Source of the DNA: Leptolyngbya sp. NIES-3755
GTDB lineage: Bacteria; Cyanobacteriota; Cyanobacteriia; Leptolyngbyales; Leptolyngbyaceae
Assembly: GCA_001548435.1 (NCBI GenBank)
Contig: AP017308.1
Coordinates: 6,147,030-6,211,029, forward strand
Length of the DNA stretch: 64,000 nt
Direction: 5' to 3'
The position numbers and the translations under genes were made by a program. Every line of letters begins with the position of its first letter. Position 1 is the stretch's first letter. The notes below the pieces were generated by a model. That model ran no database searches and was not told the origin of the DNA. It saw nothing but the letters and a program-made list of their open reading frames with translations. Positions 16,851 through 24,878 of the stretch are shown piece by piece.

Positions 16851-17660
16851 CTAATAGTTTTTAATCAGAAGTTCTCGACCTTCAGCCGCAGAAGTTTGCT
16901 TGTAGTTGTTCATGCCATATTGCAGCGTCCATTCAACAATAGTGGCAAACTCAAACAGCTTCCGAACTTCGGGAGAATCATCATAAGTGATCAGCCAACG
17001 ATGTGAACAACCTCGCATGTTATTCGCAAAACGCTCGTGGTCGAAATCAGTATGCAACTTGCCTCGAACTCCATAGAGCTTTGATTTTGTTGCACTTAGA
17101 TAAGGTGGATCGAGAAAGAGAAACACATTATCACCAGGCTCAAATAGTAGAGTTTCATAATCGCCGTGAGTGATGTTGATCGAGGAAAGATGAATCGATA
17201 ATTTGCGTAATCGCTCGATCGAAGAGTCAGTAAATCGTCGCTCAAATGCTTGCTGAGAATATCCGCCTGAGTCCACTGTCCCTGAGAACGTAATGCGATT
17301 GAGAACGAAGAATCGAACGGCTCGATCGAAGTCACTCAAAACTAAATCTTCACGAGTAAAGTAACGGAATAATTCTTTACCATCTGTATGTTTTTGTTTA
17401 ATAGTTTCGACTTGATTGACAAGTGCTTCGATCTCAGTTTTTGCAAATTGCCAGAAGCAATATAAATCGAAGTTTAAATCATTAATCCAATATTTTCTAA
17501 TCTGATTTTCAAAAAGCTGTTTTACTGCAAGACAGACCGACCCGCCGCCCACGAAAGGTTCACGATATTCGCGGATGTTGAGTGGAATGTGGGGGAGAAT
17601 TTTGTCGATCGCTTTTGATTTACCACCCGGATAACGGAGCGGGCTTTTAACTTGAGGCAT
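16851..17660 (-). CDS. D12-class DNA adenine-N6 methyltransferase
   Basis: Methylates adenine in a DNA recognition site with SAM. It is 269 residues from ATG 17660 (MPQVKSPLRYPGGKSK). Motifs: the N-terminal K.PLRYPGGKSK, the SAM-binding FVGGGSV and the catalytic DPPYL, as in the Dam/M.DpnII alpha group. It overlaps the end of the upstream 381-residue gene by 14 nt, so the two form a tight pair. Specificity cannot be read from the sequence: GATC is one possibility, but D12 enzymes cover many sites. Base composition of the pair is richer in A+T than its neighbours. Confidence 0.88.
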   Translation of the reverse strand: MPQVKSPLRYPGGKSKAIDKILPHIPLNIREYREPFVGGGSVCLAVKQLFENQIRKYWINDLNFDLYCFWQFAKTEIEALVNQVETIKQKHTDGKELFRYFTREDLVLSDFDRAVRFFVLNRITFSGTVDSGGYSQQAFERRFTDSSIERLRKLSIHLSSINITHGDYETLLFEPGDNVFLFLDPPYLSATKSKLYGVRGKLHTDFDHERFANNMRGCSHRWLITYDDSPEVRKLFEFATIVEWTLQYGMNNYKQTSAAEGRELLIKNY

Positions 17661-18792
17661 ATCGGTTTGCTCGAATCTCAATTCCTAGGTTTTCATTCCT
17701 TTGCGTTTCTGTGAGTAACTTTCTAACTATATCTTGCTCTTTTCTTTTAAAGATGCCTGCATTATTTCTCAAAAACTCCTCAACTTCTTCTGAAGTACAA
17801 GGTAGCAAAATTCCTTCGCGAATATTCTTGCCAGTCAGCTTCAATCTTGCAGAAAACTCAACCCGATTCCCGTTCAGTTGAAGTGTATCAATATTCGAGT
17901 ATAGAATCAGCTTGAATAATCCATCTTGGATATCAGCTAACTCTGATAGAGACTTCTTTGTAGAATTCTTAGATTCTTGAATCACGTAGCCTCTCTCAGT
18001 ATGCAGAATCTCATCAGGAGTTAAATAATAAGTTCCTCCTAAATAGTTCTGAATACAAAAAGTTGCTTTTGTGCCATCTACTAGATACTCAAGCGCATGA
18101 GTTGTTAGCGCTTCGCGTCTGCTTGCACCTTCTGATCCTTTTAATGAGAGATTCTTAAATTCTTCAAAATCTTGAGTAATCGCTTGCAAATATTTTTCCA
18201 TTCCTGCATGAGAATGAATTTGTACATCAGTTCGATCTGATATGACCGAATACGCGTCAAGTGCATATCTAAAAATCTGTGTAAACCGTTCTTCAAATAG
18301 ATTCTTATTCCAATGTAATGCGCTCTGACGGTACTCTATAACTTCTTGAATTTGAGCATTAATAAATTCTCGATCGAAGCTTTGACCTGTCAGTTTATTC
18401 CGATCAGATTGTCCTTTCTTCTGACTTTTTATCGCATCTTTGTAATACCCAAGAACAATATAGGTATTCAGTAGATTCATCCAGGAAATAGTCGAATATT
18501 GCAGCTTATCTAAATCTCCGTCTCTACCTTCATCTTTGATTACTGGAACGATAGTAATCACTTTTGCTGCGTTGTAGGTGTTGTAGATTCTAGCAAAAGG
18601 ATAGCTTCTCGATCGCTTTGGTGAAACCCATTTCGAGTATGCCAATTCCATGTCATCTGCCTGAATGATTCCATAAGCATTACATCGATTTACATCAAAT
18701 TCTGCAAACGGAACTTTCGTTAAATTCTCAGTTAAGCAAGCTCGATACTTAACCCCTCGAATAAATCCAGTAAAATGTAGAACTTCGGTCAT
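17647..18792 (-). CDS. Putative type II restriction endonuclease
   Basis: 381 residues with no family I recognise by name. A candidate PD-(D/E)XK site is present: Pro259-Asp260 in LTPDEILH, then Glu273-Ser-Lys275 in YVIQESKNS, a PD-x12-ExK spacing typical of the fold, with a hydrophobic strand before the ExK. The gene ends inside the start of the D12 methyltransferase, and the pair is bracketed by the 39-bp repeats. The restriction role is inferred from this context. It has A+T-rich codons, unlike the surrounding genes. It could also be another type of methyltransferase partner. Confidence 0.55.
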   Translation of the reverse strand: MTEVLHFTGFIRGVKYRACLTENLTKVPFAEFDVNRCNAYGIIQADDMELAYSKWVSPKRSRSYPFARIYNTYNAAKVITIVPVIKDEGRDGDLDKLQYSTISWMNLLNTYIVLGYYKDAIKSQKKGQSDRNKLTGQSFDREFINAQIQEVIEYRQSALHWNKNLFEERFTQIFRYALDAYSVISDRTDVQIHSHAGMEKYLQAITQDFEEFKNLSLKGSEGASRREALTTHALEYLVDGTKATFCIQNYLGGTYYLTPDEILHTERGYVIQESKNSTKKSLSELADIQDGLFKLILYSNIDTLQLNGNRVEFSARLKLTGKNIREGILLPCTSEEVEEFLRNNAGIFKRKEQDIVRKLLTETQRNENLGIEIRANRYASS

Positions 18793-18864
18793 TTTCGAGC
18801 TTGGAAGAACAGACGTTTGATTCTACCTCAATCTTGGCAGACTTCTCAGATTCCATTGCCAATA

Positions 18865-18903
18865 AGAAAGGTAGGCAGCATTACGCCACCTACCTGAAGT
18901 GTA
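18865..18903 (+). repeat. 39-bp repeat, copy B, on the 5' side of the R-M pair
   Basis: Second copy of the element at 16714-16752, same orientation, 2151 nt apart start to start. It lies between the ahcY stop and the start of the putative endonuclease. The foldback GGTAGG...CCTACC is complete here and may also act as the ahcY terminator. Confidence 0.8.
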
Positions 18904-18923
18904 GATCAGACGGACAGAACCCA

Positions 18924-20225
<1,302 letters not shown>

Positions 20226-20327
20226 TTAAGCGGAGTTTGTGAAAACCCCTTAACACGGTAACTTGCATTGCTCGATTCGATCCAGCGATCGAACGATTTT
20301 CTCGCAGGTCGAATCGCACAAGTTACC
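20226..20327 (-). promoter_or_regulatory. Structured 5' leader of ahcY
   Basis: Read on the minus strand, arms GGTAACTTG (20327-20319) and CAAGTTACC (20265-20257) pair perfectly. Inside them GATTCGA (20315-20309) pairs with TCGAATC (20280-20274), giving a long two-part stem. A second hairpin, CCCCTTAA with TTAAGCGG (20253-20246 and 20233-20226, one mismatch), lies 24 nt before the ATG. It is followed by a ribosome site (AAGGAAG). The sequence does not fit the SAH-riboswitch consensus I remember. Confidence 0.5.
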
Positions 20328-20479
20328 CCTCAATTTCAAACGAGTACCGAGTGAAGTCAAGGCTGGGTGTAAAGCTTGTTACTGGCTTCACAGGAGTTTT
20401 GTGGACACTCTACAGAAGCTTAACGTTTCTTTATAAAGAATGGACCATTTCGGGCAAATCAGATAATATAGTACACATA

Positions 20480-20563
20480 TACCAACTAGCTGAAAACCGT
20501 CCCCAGTTGGTACGGCGATCGCGCATTAATCTATCCCGAGTCGTAGTTGATCTTCACTACAAT
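20480..20563 (+). promoter_or_regulatory. Promoter region of the small-gene cassette
   Basis: Contains an 8-bp inverted repeat TACCAACT (20480-20487) and AGTTGGTA (20505-20512), and the motif TCGTAG-N8-CACTACAAT (20541-20563). TACAAT in that motif resembles a -10 box. The same motif recurs at 20947-20969 before the next gene. The whole stretch 20328-20572 is open in frame with the gene that follows, but holds these signals and an HIP1-like site, so I read it as non-coding. An AT-rich stretch at 20461-20470 lies 5' of the hairpin. Confidence 0.5.
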
Positions 20564-20572
20564 AGAGAAGTA

Positions 20573-20932
20573 ATGAATCCTCCTTTCTCCATGATGAATT
20601 TCGTTCCAGTTGGTCGGTTTTTCTCGATGGGCGATGGACGGGTTGGGCAGTATCTTTCGACTAGAGTTTTAAGTGTGAGGACTCCATTTCGGCGATATTC
20701 TCGATCGAATGATGTCTGTTATCTCGGCTTTGAGAAGTTGAGCCAAGCTCAGAAGTTCGCTCAATCGCTTGCGAGTTCAGGGTTACGGTTTACGGTTCAG
20801 AAGAGTCAAGTGCTGACTCAGTTCCCGTATGAAATCAAGTTGTACGGCGACACGGAGACAGCGAAGCGGCTGGCGTATTGGGATCGCAAAGATCACGATC
20901 GCGCCTCACAAAGATCTGTAATTGCGGCGTAG
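20573..20932 (+). CDS. Small protein of unknown function (cassette gene 1)
   Basis: 119 residues from ATG 20573 (MNPPFSMMNFVPVGRFF). The longer frame from 20351 codes through promoter-like sequence and is not used. The C-terminal half looks like a compact alpha/beta domain (DVCYLGFEKLSQAQKFAQSLASS, in two pieces, then PYEIKLYGDTETAKRLAYWD). It is basic, with no signal peptide, and I recognise no family. It is first of three small genes in one direction ending at a terminator (21769-21802), followed by an XRE regulator gene. Confidence 0.6.
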   Translation: MNPPFSMMNFVPVGRFFSMGDGRVGQYLSTRVLSVRTPFRRYSRSNDVCYLGFEKLSQAQKFAQSLASSGLRFTVQKSQVLTQFPYEIKLYGDTETAKRLAYWDRKDHDRASQRSVIAA

Positions 20933-20946
20933 AAAACTACTTGAAA

Positions 20947-20969
20947 TCGTAGCCGTTTTGCACTACAAT
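20947..20969 (+). promoter_or_regulatory. Second copy of the TCGTAG-N8-CACTACAAT motif
   Basis: TCGTAG (20947-20952), 8 nt, CACTACAAT (20961-20969), with the same spacing as at 20541-20563. It lies 28 nt before the ATG of cassette gene 2. A half copy (TCGTAG-N8-CA) occurs at 21300 before gene 3. Confidence 0.5.
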
Positions 20970-20997
20970 TAGTACATGTGATTCAGGTTCTTGTTCC

Positions 20998-21276
20998 ATG
21001 ACGAAGCATTACATTCTTCAGCTTGATCCGAGCGCCAAGTATGAGTGGGATCGGTGTTCGCTTCGTGATCCGATTACTGCCGATCGACCAGAATTTGCTG
21101 GCTTGATCGCGCAGGCAGTTGGAGAGCTGCCCGGTTCGTATCTCGTGTCTGTCAAGATTGAAGTGCAAGTTCTAGAGCAAGCTGCACCGCAGTCTCAGAG
21201 AGAGCTTCCCCCGATTTCCGAGTTGTCATCCGAGCTTGCGACCCGCGTTCCGGTTTTGCAGGGTCGCGTCGCTTAA
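20998..21276 (+). CDS. Small protein of unknown function (cassette gene 2)
   Basis: 92 residues. The ordered part is residues 1-60 (MTKHYILQLDPSAKYEWDR, ADRPEFAGLIAQAV, YLVSVKIEVQVLE), with strand-helix-strand character. A Pro/Ser-rich tail follows. There is no recognised domain, signal or membrane segment. It carries its own copy of the shared upstream motif, so it could be transcribed both alone and with gene 1. Confidence 0.6.
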   Translation: MTKHYILQLDPSAKYEWDRCSLRDPITADRPEFAGLIAQAVGELPGSYLVSVKIEVQVLEQAAPQSQRELPPISELSSELATRVPVLQGRVA

Positions 21277-21366
21277 AGGCTTGAAAGGTTTGTTGTTGTT
21301 CGTAGTCGGTTGTCAGTTTTTGACCCGATGGCTACTGACCACTTATTATTTTCAGGAATGTCAGTC

Positions 21367-21741
21367 ATGAAACTTCGTTTAGATCAATATCCCACCGCGA
21401 TCGCTCAAGCGTCTCAGCACGTGAATGAATTGGAGCAGAAGATCGCTGAGGTTCGCTATCATATCGCTCGATTGGAAGGCAATGCCGATATGGTGGTGGC
21501 GTTTGAGACCGCACTGAAGAATGACAATCAGCGCAAGGCACGTCGCTTTGAAGTGCTGCAAGTGAATACCGAATATCAGAGAGCGATCGATGCCCTCAAT
21601 CGCGCCACGACCGAGAAGGCGAATGCGTTTGCTCATCTAGAGCGGTTGCGGAATGAATTCAGCGTTGCCAAATTGGAAGCACGTTTAGCGATCGCGCAGC
21701 ATTTGAGCGGATTAGAGTCGCGTGAATTGGTTGGCTTGTAA
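21367..21741 (+). CDS. Coiled-coil protein of unknown function (cassette gene 3)
   Basis: 124 residues from ATG 21367 (MKLRLDQYPTAIAQASQ), chosen because AGGA lies 8 nt before it; the frame opens earlier at 21310. Almost the whole protein is helical with heptad-like spacing (NELEQKIAEVRYHIARLE, IDALNRATTEKANAFAHLE), so an extended coiled coil or helical hairpin is likely. Upstream, GTCAGT and ACTGAC (about 21314-21337) form a small hairpin. A terminator follows the stop. It might be a phage- or plasmid-type accessory factor, but this is a guess. Confidence 0.65.
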   Translation: MKLRLDQYPTAIAQASQHVNELEQKIAEVRYHIARLEGNADMVVAFETALKNDNQRKARRFEVLQVNTEYQRAIDALNRATTEKANAFAHLERLRNEFSVAKLEARLAIAQHLSGLESRELVGL

Positions 21742-21768
21742 TTCTTGTTGATTCTCGATTGATGTGCA

Positions 21769-21802
21769 GCAGTAGAGCACTTCTGGGTTCTACTGCTTTC
21801 TT
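21769..21802 (+). terminator. Terminator of the small-gene cassette
   Basis: Perfect 8-bp arms GCAGTAGA (21769-21776) and TCTACTGC (21789-21796), followed directly by TTTCTT. Confidence 0.75.
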
Positions 21803-21888
21803 ATGAAAAAAAGACCTCCACCACTCACGGCAAGGTCGTTCAGTTGATTCAAGTTCTCAGGTCATAGATTAATCGAAAGGTGGATCGA

Positions 21889-22308
21889 ATGCAAGAAAGA
21901 GTGGTGGTTGTGATTCGGGAGTTGATGAAACTACAAGGAGTCAGTATTCGGCAGATTTCAGCCAAAATTGCTGAAGAGCATGGTGGGAGCGCATTAGGCT
22001 ACACGCAGCAGATTAATCGGATTCTCAATGATCCGAAATATGAACCGAGTTTCGCAACCGTGGAGAAGATTTTGTCTGCGTTGAAATTTTCGATGTGGCA
22101 ATTGCCGTCGAATTTGAAAACGATTGAAGCTCGACTCGATCATCTAAGCGATGAAATTTCCGAGATCAAAGATACGATCACACAGATTAGTTTAGCGATC
22201 GAGGCGTTGAATAGCGATCGAATTACTAATCCTCATAATGATATCGAGCCTGTAAGAATTCAATGCGATCGACCTTCACAAGATAAACGAGTCGATCTTT
22301 CTCAGTAA
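21889..22308 (+). CDS. XRE-type helix-turn-helix regulator with coiled-coil tail
   Basis: 139 residues from ATG 21889, with an AAAGG ribosome site 9 nt upstream; a GTG at 21880 is also possible. Residues 1-65 form an HTH domain (ELMKLQGVSIRQISAKIAEE, then YTQQINRILND, then FATVEKILSALKF). About 78-110 is a short coiled coil (LDHLSDEISEIKDTITQISL). The last 27 residues are encoded opposite the 3' end of the yoeB remnant, so the two genes overlap by 83 nt tail to tail. Its position suggests it could control the cassette or the toxin locus. Confidence 0.75.
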   Translation: MQERVVVVIRELMKLQGVSIRQISAKIAEEHGGSALGYTQQINRILNDPKYEPSFATVEKILSALKFSMWQLPSNLKTIEARLDHLSDEISEIKDTITQISLAIEALNSDRITNPHNDIEPVRIQCDRPSQDKRVDLSQ

Positions 22309-22578
22309 GCCTACGTGACCAAACATTGCCGTTTTGATATTTTAATCGCTCAGGCTTTCCGTTCCTTCAAATGGAGTGCGCCCGACTTCTTCAACCAGTG
22401 CCAGGAGACGAAGCGCGATTTTACGATTAGTTTCTACCCAGAACGTCAAATCCTCTAGGAATCGTACATCAAAAACTAGCGATCGCGGAGTAGCGTTTGA
22501 TTGTTCAGGATTATCGGATGGTTCATCAGGCTGAAAGCTTTTCTTCTTCGGCAAGTCTAAACTCCTGACGTAATTCAT
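22226..22578 (-). pseudogene. yoeB: YoeB-type mRNA interferase toxin, frameshifted
   Basis: The frame reads RSLVFDVRFLEDLTFWVETN, then LLALVEEVGRTPFEG, and then goes off frame (TESLSD) to stop at 22342. Shifting frame by one base near 22358-22361 restores the family ending: GKPERLKY, WSRRLTEKDRLVYLV and the C-terminal LQARYHYED, stopping at 22226. YoeB toxins end in RYHY with catalytic His/Tyr there, so one base, probably a G from a GGG run, has been lost. The 5' end overlaps the antitoxin gene. The toxin is therefore probably inactive, unless the shift is a sequencing error or is corrected in expression. Confidence 0.85.
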
Positions 22579-22825
22579 CCACGGTGCAAGGTTGATTGCC
22601 ACCAGATTTTGCTCGTTCTAGCGCATCTAGTAAACGGGCTGCATTCGCATGTGAACTAAATAGATAGACAGTTTCGAGCAAGCTTTCAAGCTCTGAGGTC
22701 GAGATAATCGAAATGCTTTCAGATCCCTCACGAGTGATTTCAATGGGTTCTTTAGTCGCGATCGCTTCCTCACACAGTTGCTCAAAAGTCTCAGTAGCTT
22801 CGTGATAAGAAATTTGTTTTGCCAT
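22526..22825 (-). CDS. yefM: Phd/YefM-type antitoxin
   Basis: 99 residues from ATG 22825 (MAKQISYHEATETFEQLCEEA). The N-terminal half matches the DNA-binding Phd/YefM fold (PIEITREGSESISIISTSELESL). The C-terminal half (NAARLLDALERAKSG) would wrap the toxin. Family proteins neutralise YoeB and repress their own operon. The gene is intact although its toxin partner is frameshifted. Confidence 0.87.
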   Translation of the reverse strand: MAKQISYHEATETFEQLCEEAIATKEPIEITREGSESISIISTSELESLLETVYLFSSHANAARLLDALERAKSGGNQPCTVDELRQEFRLAEEEKLSA

Positions 22826-22876
22826 CGTTACAACTCCAGTGCGATGCTTCATTCTAGTGTAGGAAACCGCTGTGTC

Positions 22877-23287
22877 TTATTCGATCGTTTTCAATTTCCA
22901 GTCTTCTCCATCACGCGCTGCCAATCGCCAAATCTGTTTTTTATCGATCGTCTGACGTTGCAGATACAAATCAAAAGAATTGTCCGAAAGCCTGTCTTGT
23001 CGCTTGGGTAGGTTCAGGGTGAAATCATACTCGCCTTTGACACGATATCCCTCTAGACCCTCAATTCTCAGCGGAGATTGATCGGTGACTTTGACGCGAT
23101 CGACAGTCACTTTAGGAGCCGCAGAAAGTTTAAGCTGCTGACTAATTTCTTGCTGAGTTTGATCGACTGAAATCGCGATCGCTTTTTTCAAGACGTTTCC
23201 TGGAACCGAATATCGCCCCCCACAGGCAACTAAGCCAACTGCTAGAACAATCGATAGGATAATCTGGATCAATCGTCTCACGGTCAT
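22877..23287 (-). CDS. Small lipoprotein of unknown function
   Basis: 136 residues with a lipoprotein signal: a basic start (MTVRRL), a hydrophobic core and the lipobox VGLVACGG, with Cys22 as the lipidated residue. The mature part is a beta-rich single domain (VTVDRVKVTDQSPLRIEGL, GEYDFTLNLPKR, RQTIDKKQIWRLA). Function is unknown; it is membrane-attached facing the periplasm or lumen. Divergent from the O-methyltransferase, 7 nt apart, so the two promoters must overlap the coding ends. Confidence 0.75.
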   Translation of the reverse strand: MTVRRLIQIILSIVLAVGLVACGGRYSVPGNVLKKAIAISVDQTQQEISQQLKLSAAPKVTVDRVKVTDQSPLRIEGLEGYRVKGEYDFTLNLPKRQDRLSDNSFDLYLQRQTIDKKQIWRLAARDGEDWKLKTIE

Positions 23288-23294
23288 AACTCCT

Positions 23295-23954
23295 ATGTAT
23301 AAGCAAGCGTTTGGGGTCGATGAGTCTCTCTACCGCTATATTCTCTCAAACTCGCAGCCAGAATCGGACATTTTTGCCCAACTTCGTGAAGAAACCGCAC
23401 AGATGCCGCAAGCTCGAATGCAGATTTCGCCCGATCAAGGACAGTTCATGGCACTGTTAGTTCGATTGATGCAGGCAAAGAAAGCCTTAGAAGTGGGAGT
23501 TTTTACGGGATATAGTTCACTTTCGGTCGCAATGGCATTACCGCCAGATGGAACGCTGATTGCGTGTGATGTGAGCGAGGAATATACCGCGATCGCACGT
23601 CGATATTGGGCAATGGCAGGAGTCGCGGACAAGATCGATTTACGAATTGCACCGGCGATCAATACTCTCGATGAACTATTGAAGGATCAAGCTGGAACGT
23701 TCGATTTTGCCTTTATTGATGCGGACAAAGGGAACTATGCGAATTACTACGATCGAGCCATTCAACTGGTGCGATCGGGTGGACTCATTGCGATTGATAA
23801 TGTTCTCTGGGCGGGACGAGTTGCAGACGAAACCGATCAAGACAAGATTACCAATACGATTCGTGCATTTAATACCAAAGTGGCGCAAGACGATCGAGTG
23901 ATTGTGAGTCTTTTACCGATCGCGGATGGGCTAACTTTAGCGTTAAAACGATGA
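23295..23954 (+). CDS. Class I SAM-dependent O-methyltransferase
   Basis: 219 residues, of the caffeoyl-CoA/catechol O-methyltransferase-like family. SAM motif I is ALEVGVFTGYSSL. The metal/substrate motif is FAFIDADKGNYANYYD (Asp pair), followed by AIDNVLWAGRV with the Asn of the metal site. These bacterial enzymes methylate catechol-type phenolics with a divalent cation; the native substrate is unknown. Its 3' end overlaps that of the convergent membrane-protein gene by 12 nt. Confidence 0.9.
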   Translation: MYKQAFGVDESLYRYILSNSQPESDIFAQLREETAQMPQARMQISPDQGQFMALLVRLMQAKKALEVGVFTGYSSLSVAMALPPDGTLIACDVSEEYTAIARRYWAMAGVADKIDLRIAPAINTLDELLKDQAGTFDFAFIDADKGNYANYYDRAIQLVRSGGLIAIDNVLWAGRVADETDQDKITNTIRAFNTKVAQDDRVIVSLLPIADGLTLALKR

Positions 23955-24623
23955 AGCAGAGTGTTCTCCTCGTTTTAATAGGGAGACTCCATACCAGCAC
24001 AGCCCACTCATAAATAGCATCTCGCCGCCGTCTTCAAGCAGGTTAAAAAAGTTCGGGAATTCAGGACTGATCGAATCTACGATCACATGAACCGCATCCA
24101 GCACAATTCCACAGAACACCAGTCCAGCGAGTAATACTAAAACTCGTTTGCAAACATGGCGAAAAGTCTTGCTGCCAAGCCAATACGAAACACCAATGAG
24201 GGCAACAAAGAAAATTCCTGCGATCGCACTAACGGCAAGTTCTCCAAAATCTTGCGATCGCAGATTGAGCATTGATGGCAAATTGAGATATCTTGCAACT
24301 TCATCCCCCCACCGCTCGTGAAGGAAAAACAAGTCATCAATCAATAGATAGCAAAATAGCAGTGAAATCGACCAATATGCCCAATCAGACCGAATTCTTG
24401 TCAATGCAGCAAAACTGAAGATTAACCAAAGTTCTTTGATGTACTGAAATGTTTCTCCGAAGCTCCGATCTGCGTCGATCGCCCAGTAGAGGCTGGTAGT
24501 GCCAGGATAAAACCTAGCAGCGAGATGAAGTCCAAATATGACAAAGTCTGTAAGCAATAATAATACGAGAAATTCAAATAAATTTTGGTTGCTTAACTTA
24601 GTCACGTTATCTAGACTCCTCAC
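23943..24623 (-). CDS. Multi-spanning membrane protein of unknown function
   Basis: 226 residues with about five to six hydrophobic segments: FLVLLLLTDFVIFGLHLA, a stretch ending LIFSFAALT, WSISLLFCYLLIDDLFF, AVSAIAGIFFVALIGVSYWL, VLVLLAGLVFCGIVLDAVHV and a last one near FMSGLCWYGVSLL. Charged or His residues occur inside the membrane region (DDLFFLHERWGDE), perhaps functional. I do not recognise a family. The stretch 24624-24814 upstream holds AT-rich sequence only. Confidence 0.65.
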   Translation of the reverse strand: MRSLDNVTKLSNQNLFEFLVLLLLTDFVIFGLHLAARFYPGTTSLYWAIDADRSFGETFQYIKELWLIFSFAALTRIRSDWAYWSISLLFCYLLIDDLFFLHERWGDEVARYLNLPSMLNLRSQDFGELAVSAIAGIFFVALIGVSYWLGSKTFRHVCKRVLVLLAGLVFCGIVLDAVHVIVDSISPEFPNFFNLLEDGGEMLFMSGLCWYGVSLLKRGEHSASSF

Positions 24624-24814
24624 AACTATTAAGTTGTGTTTTGCTTTAACTCGATCGTTAGTCAGGCTTACAAATAATTACTTATGAAAAATAAACTCTT
24701 TAACCTTTTCTTAGGCTGCAATTAACCTATAAGGCAAAGGGGAAATTTTGGATCTATCTTTAGGTTGATTACCTTTTCACTTGAGTCTGCTAACTACAAC
24801 TGATAAACATCAAA

Positions 24815-24862
24815 AAACAGCCCTCTCACTTCAATCATTTAGACAAAGTGAGAAAGCTGTTT
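24815..24862 (-). terminator. Terminator of the M16 peptidase operon
   Basis: Arms AAACAGC (24815-24821) with GCTGTTT (24856-24862), and TCTCACTT (24824-24831) with AAGTGAGA (24846-24853). On the minus strand the stem is followed by a run of T. It lies 16 nt after the downstream peptidase gene. Confidence 0.8.
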
Positions 24863-24878
24863 AGAAAGTATTCAAGCG

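Noticed and set aside
20541-20563. Possible NtcA site (GTA...TAC).
   Set aside because: The spacing is 12 nt instead of the required 8.
20351-20572. Open frame adding 74 residues to cassette gene 1.
   Set aside because: It runs through an AT-rich promoter-like stretch, an inverted repeat and the shared upstream motif; ATG 20573 is the better start.
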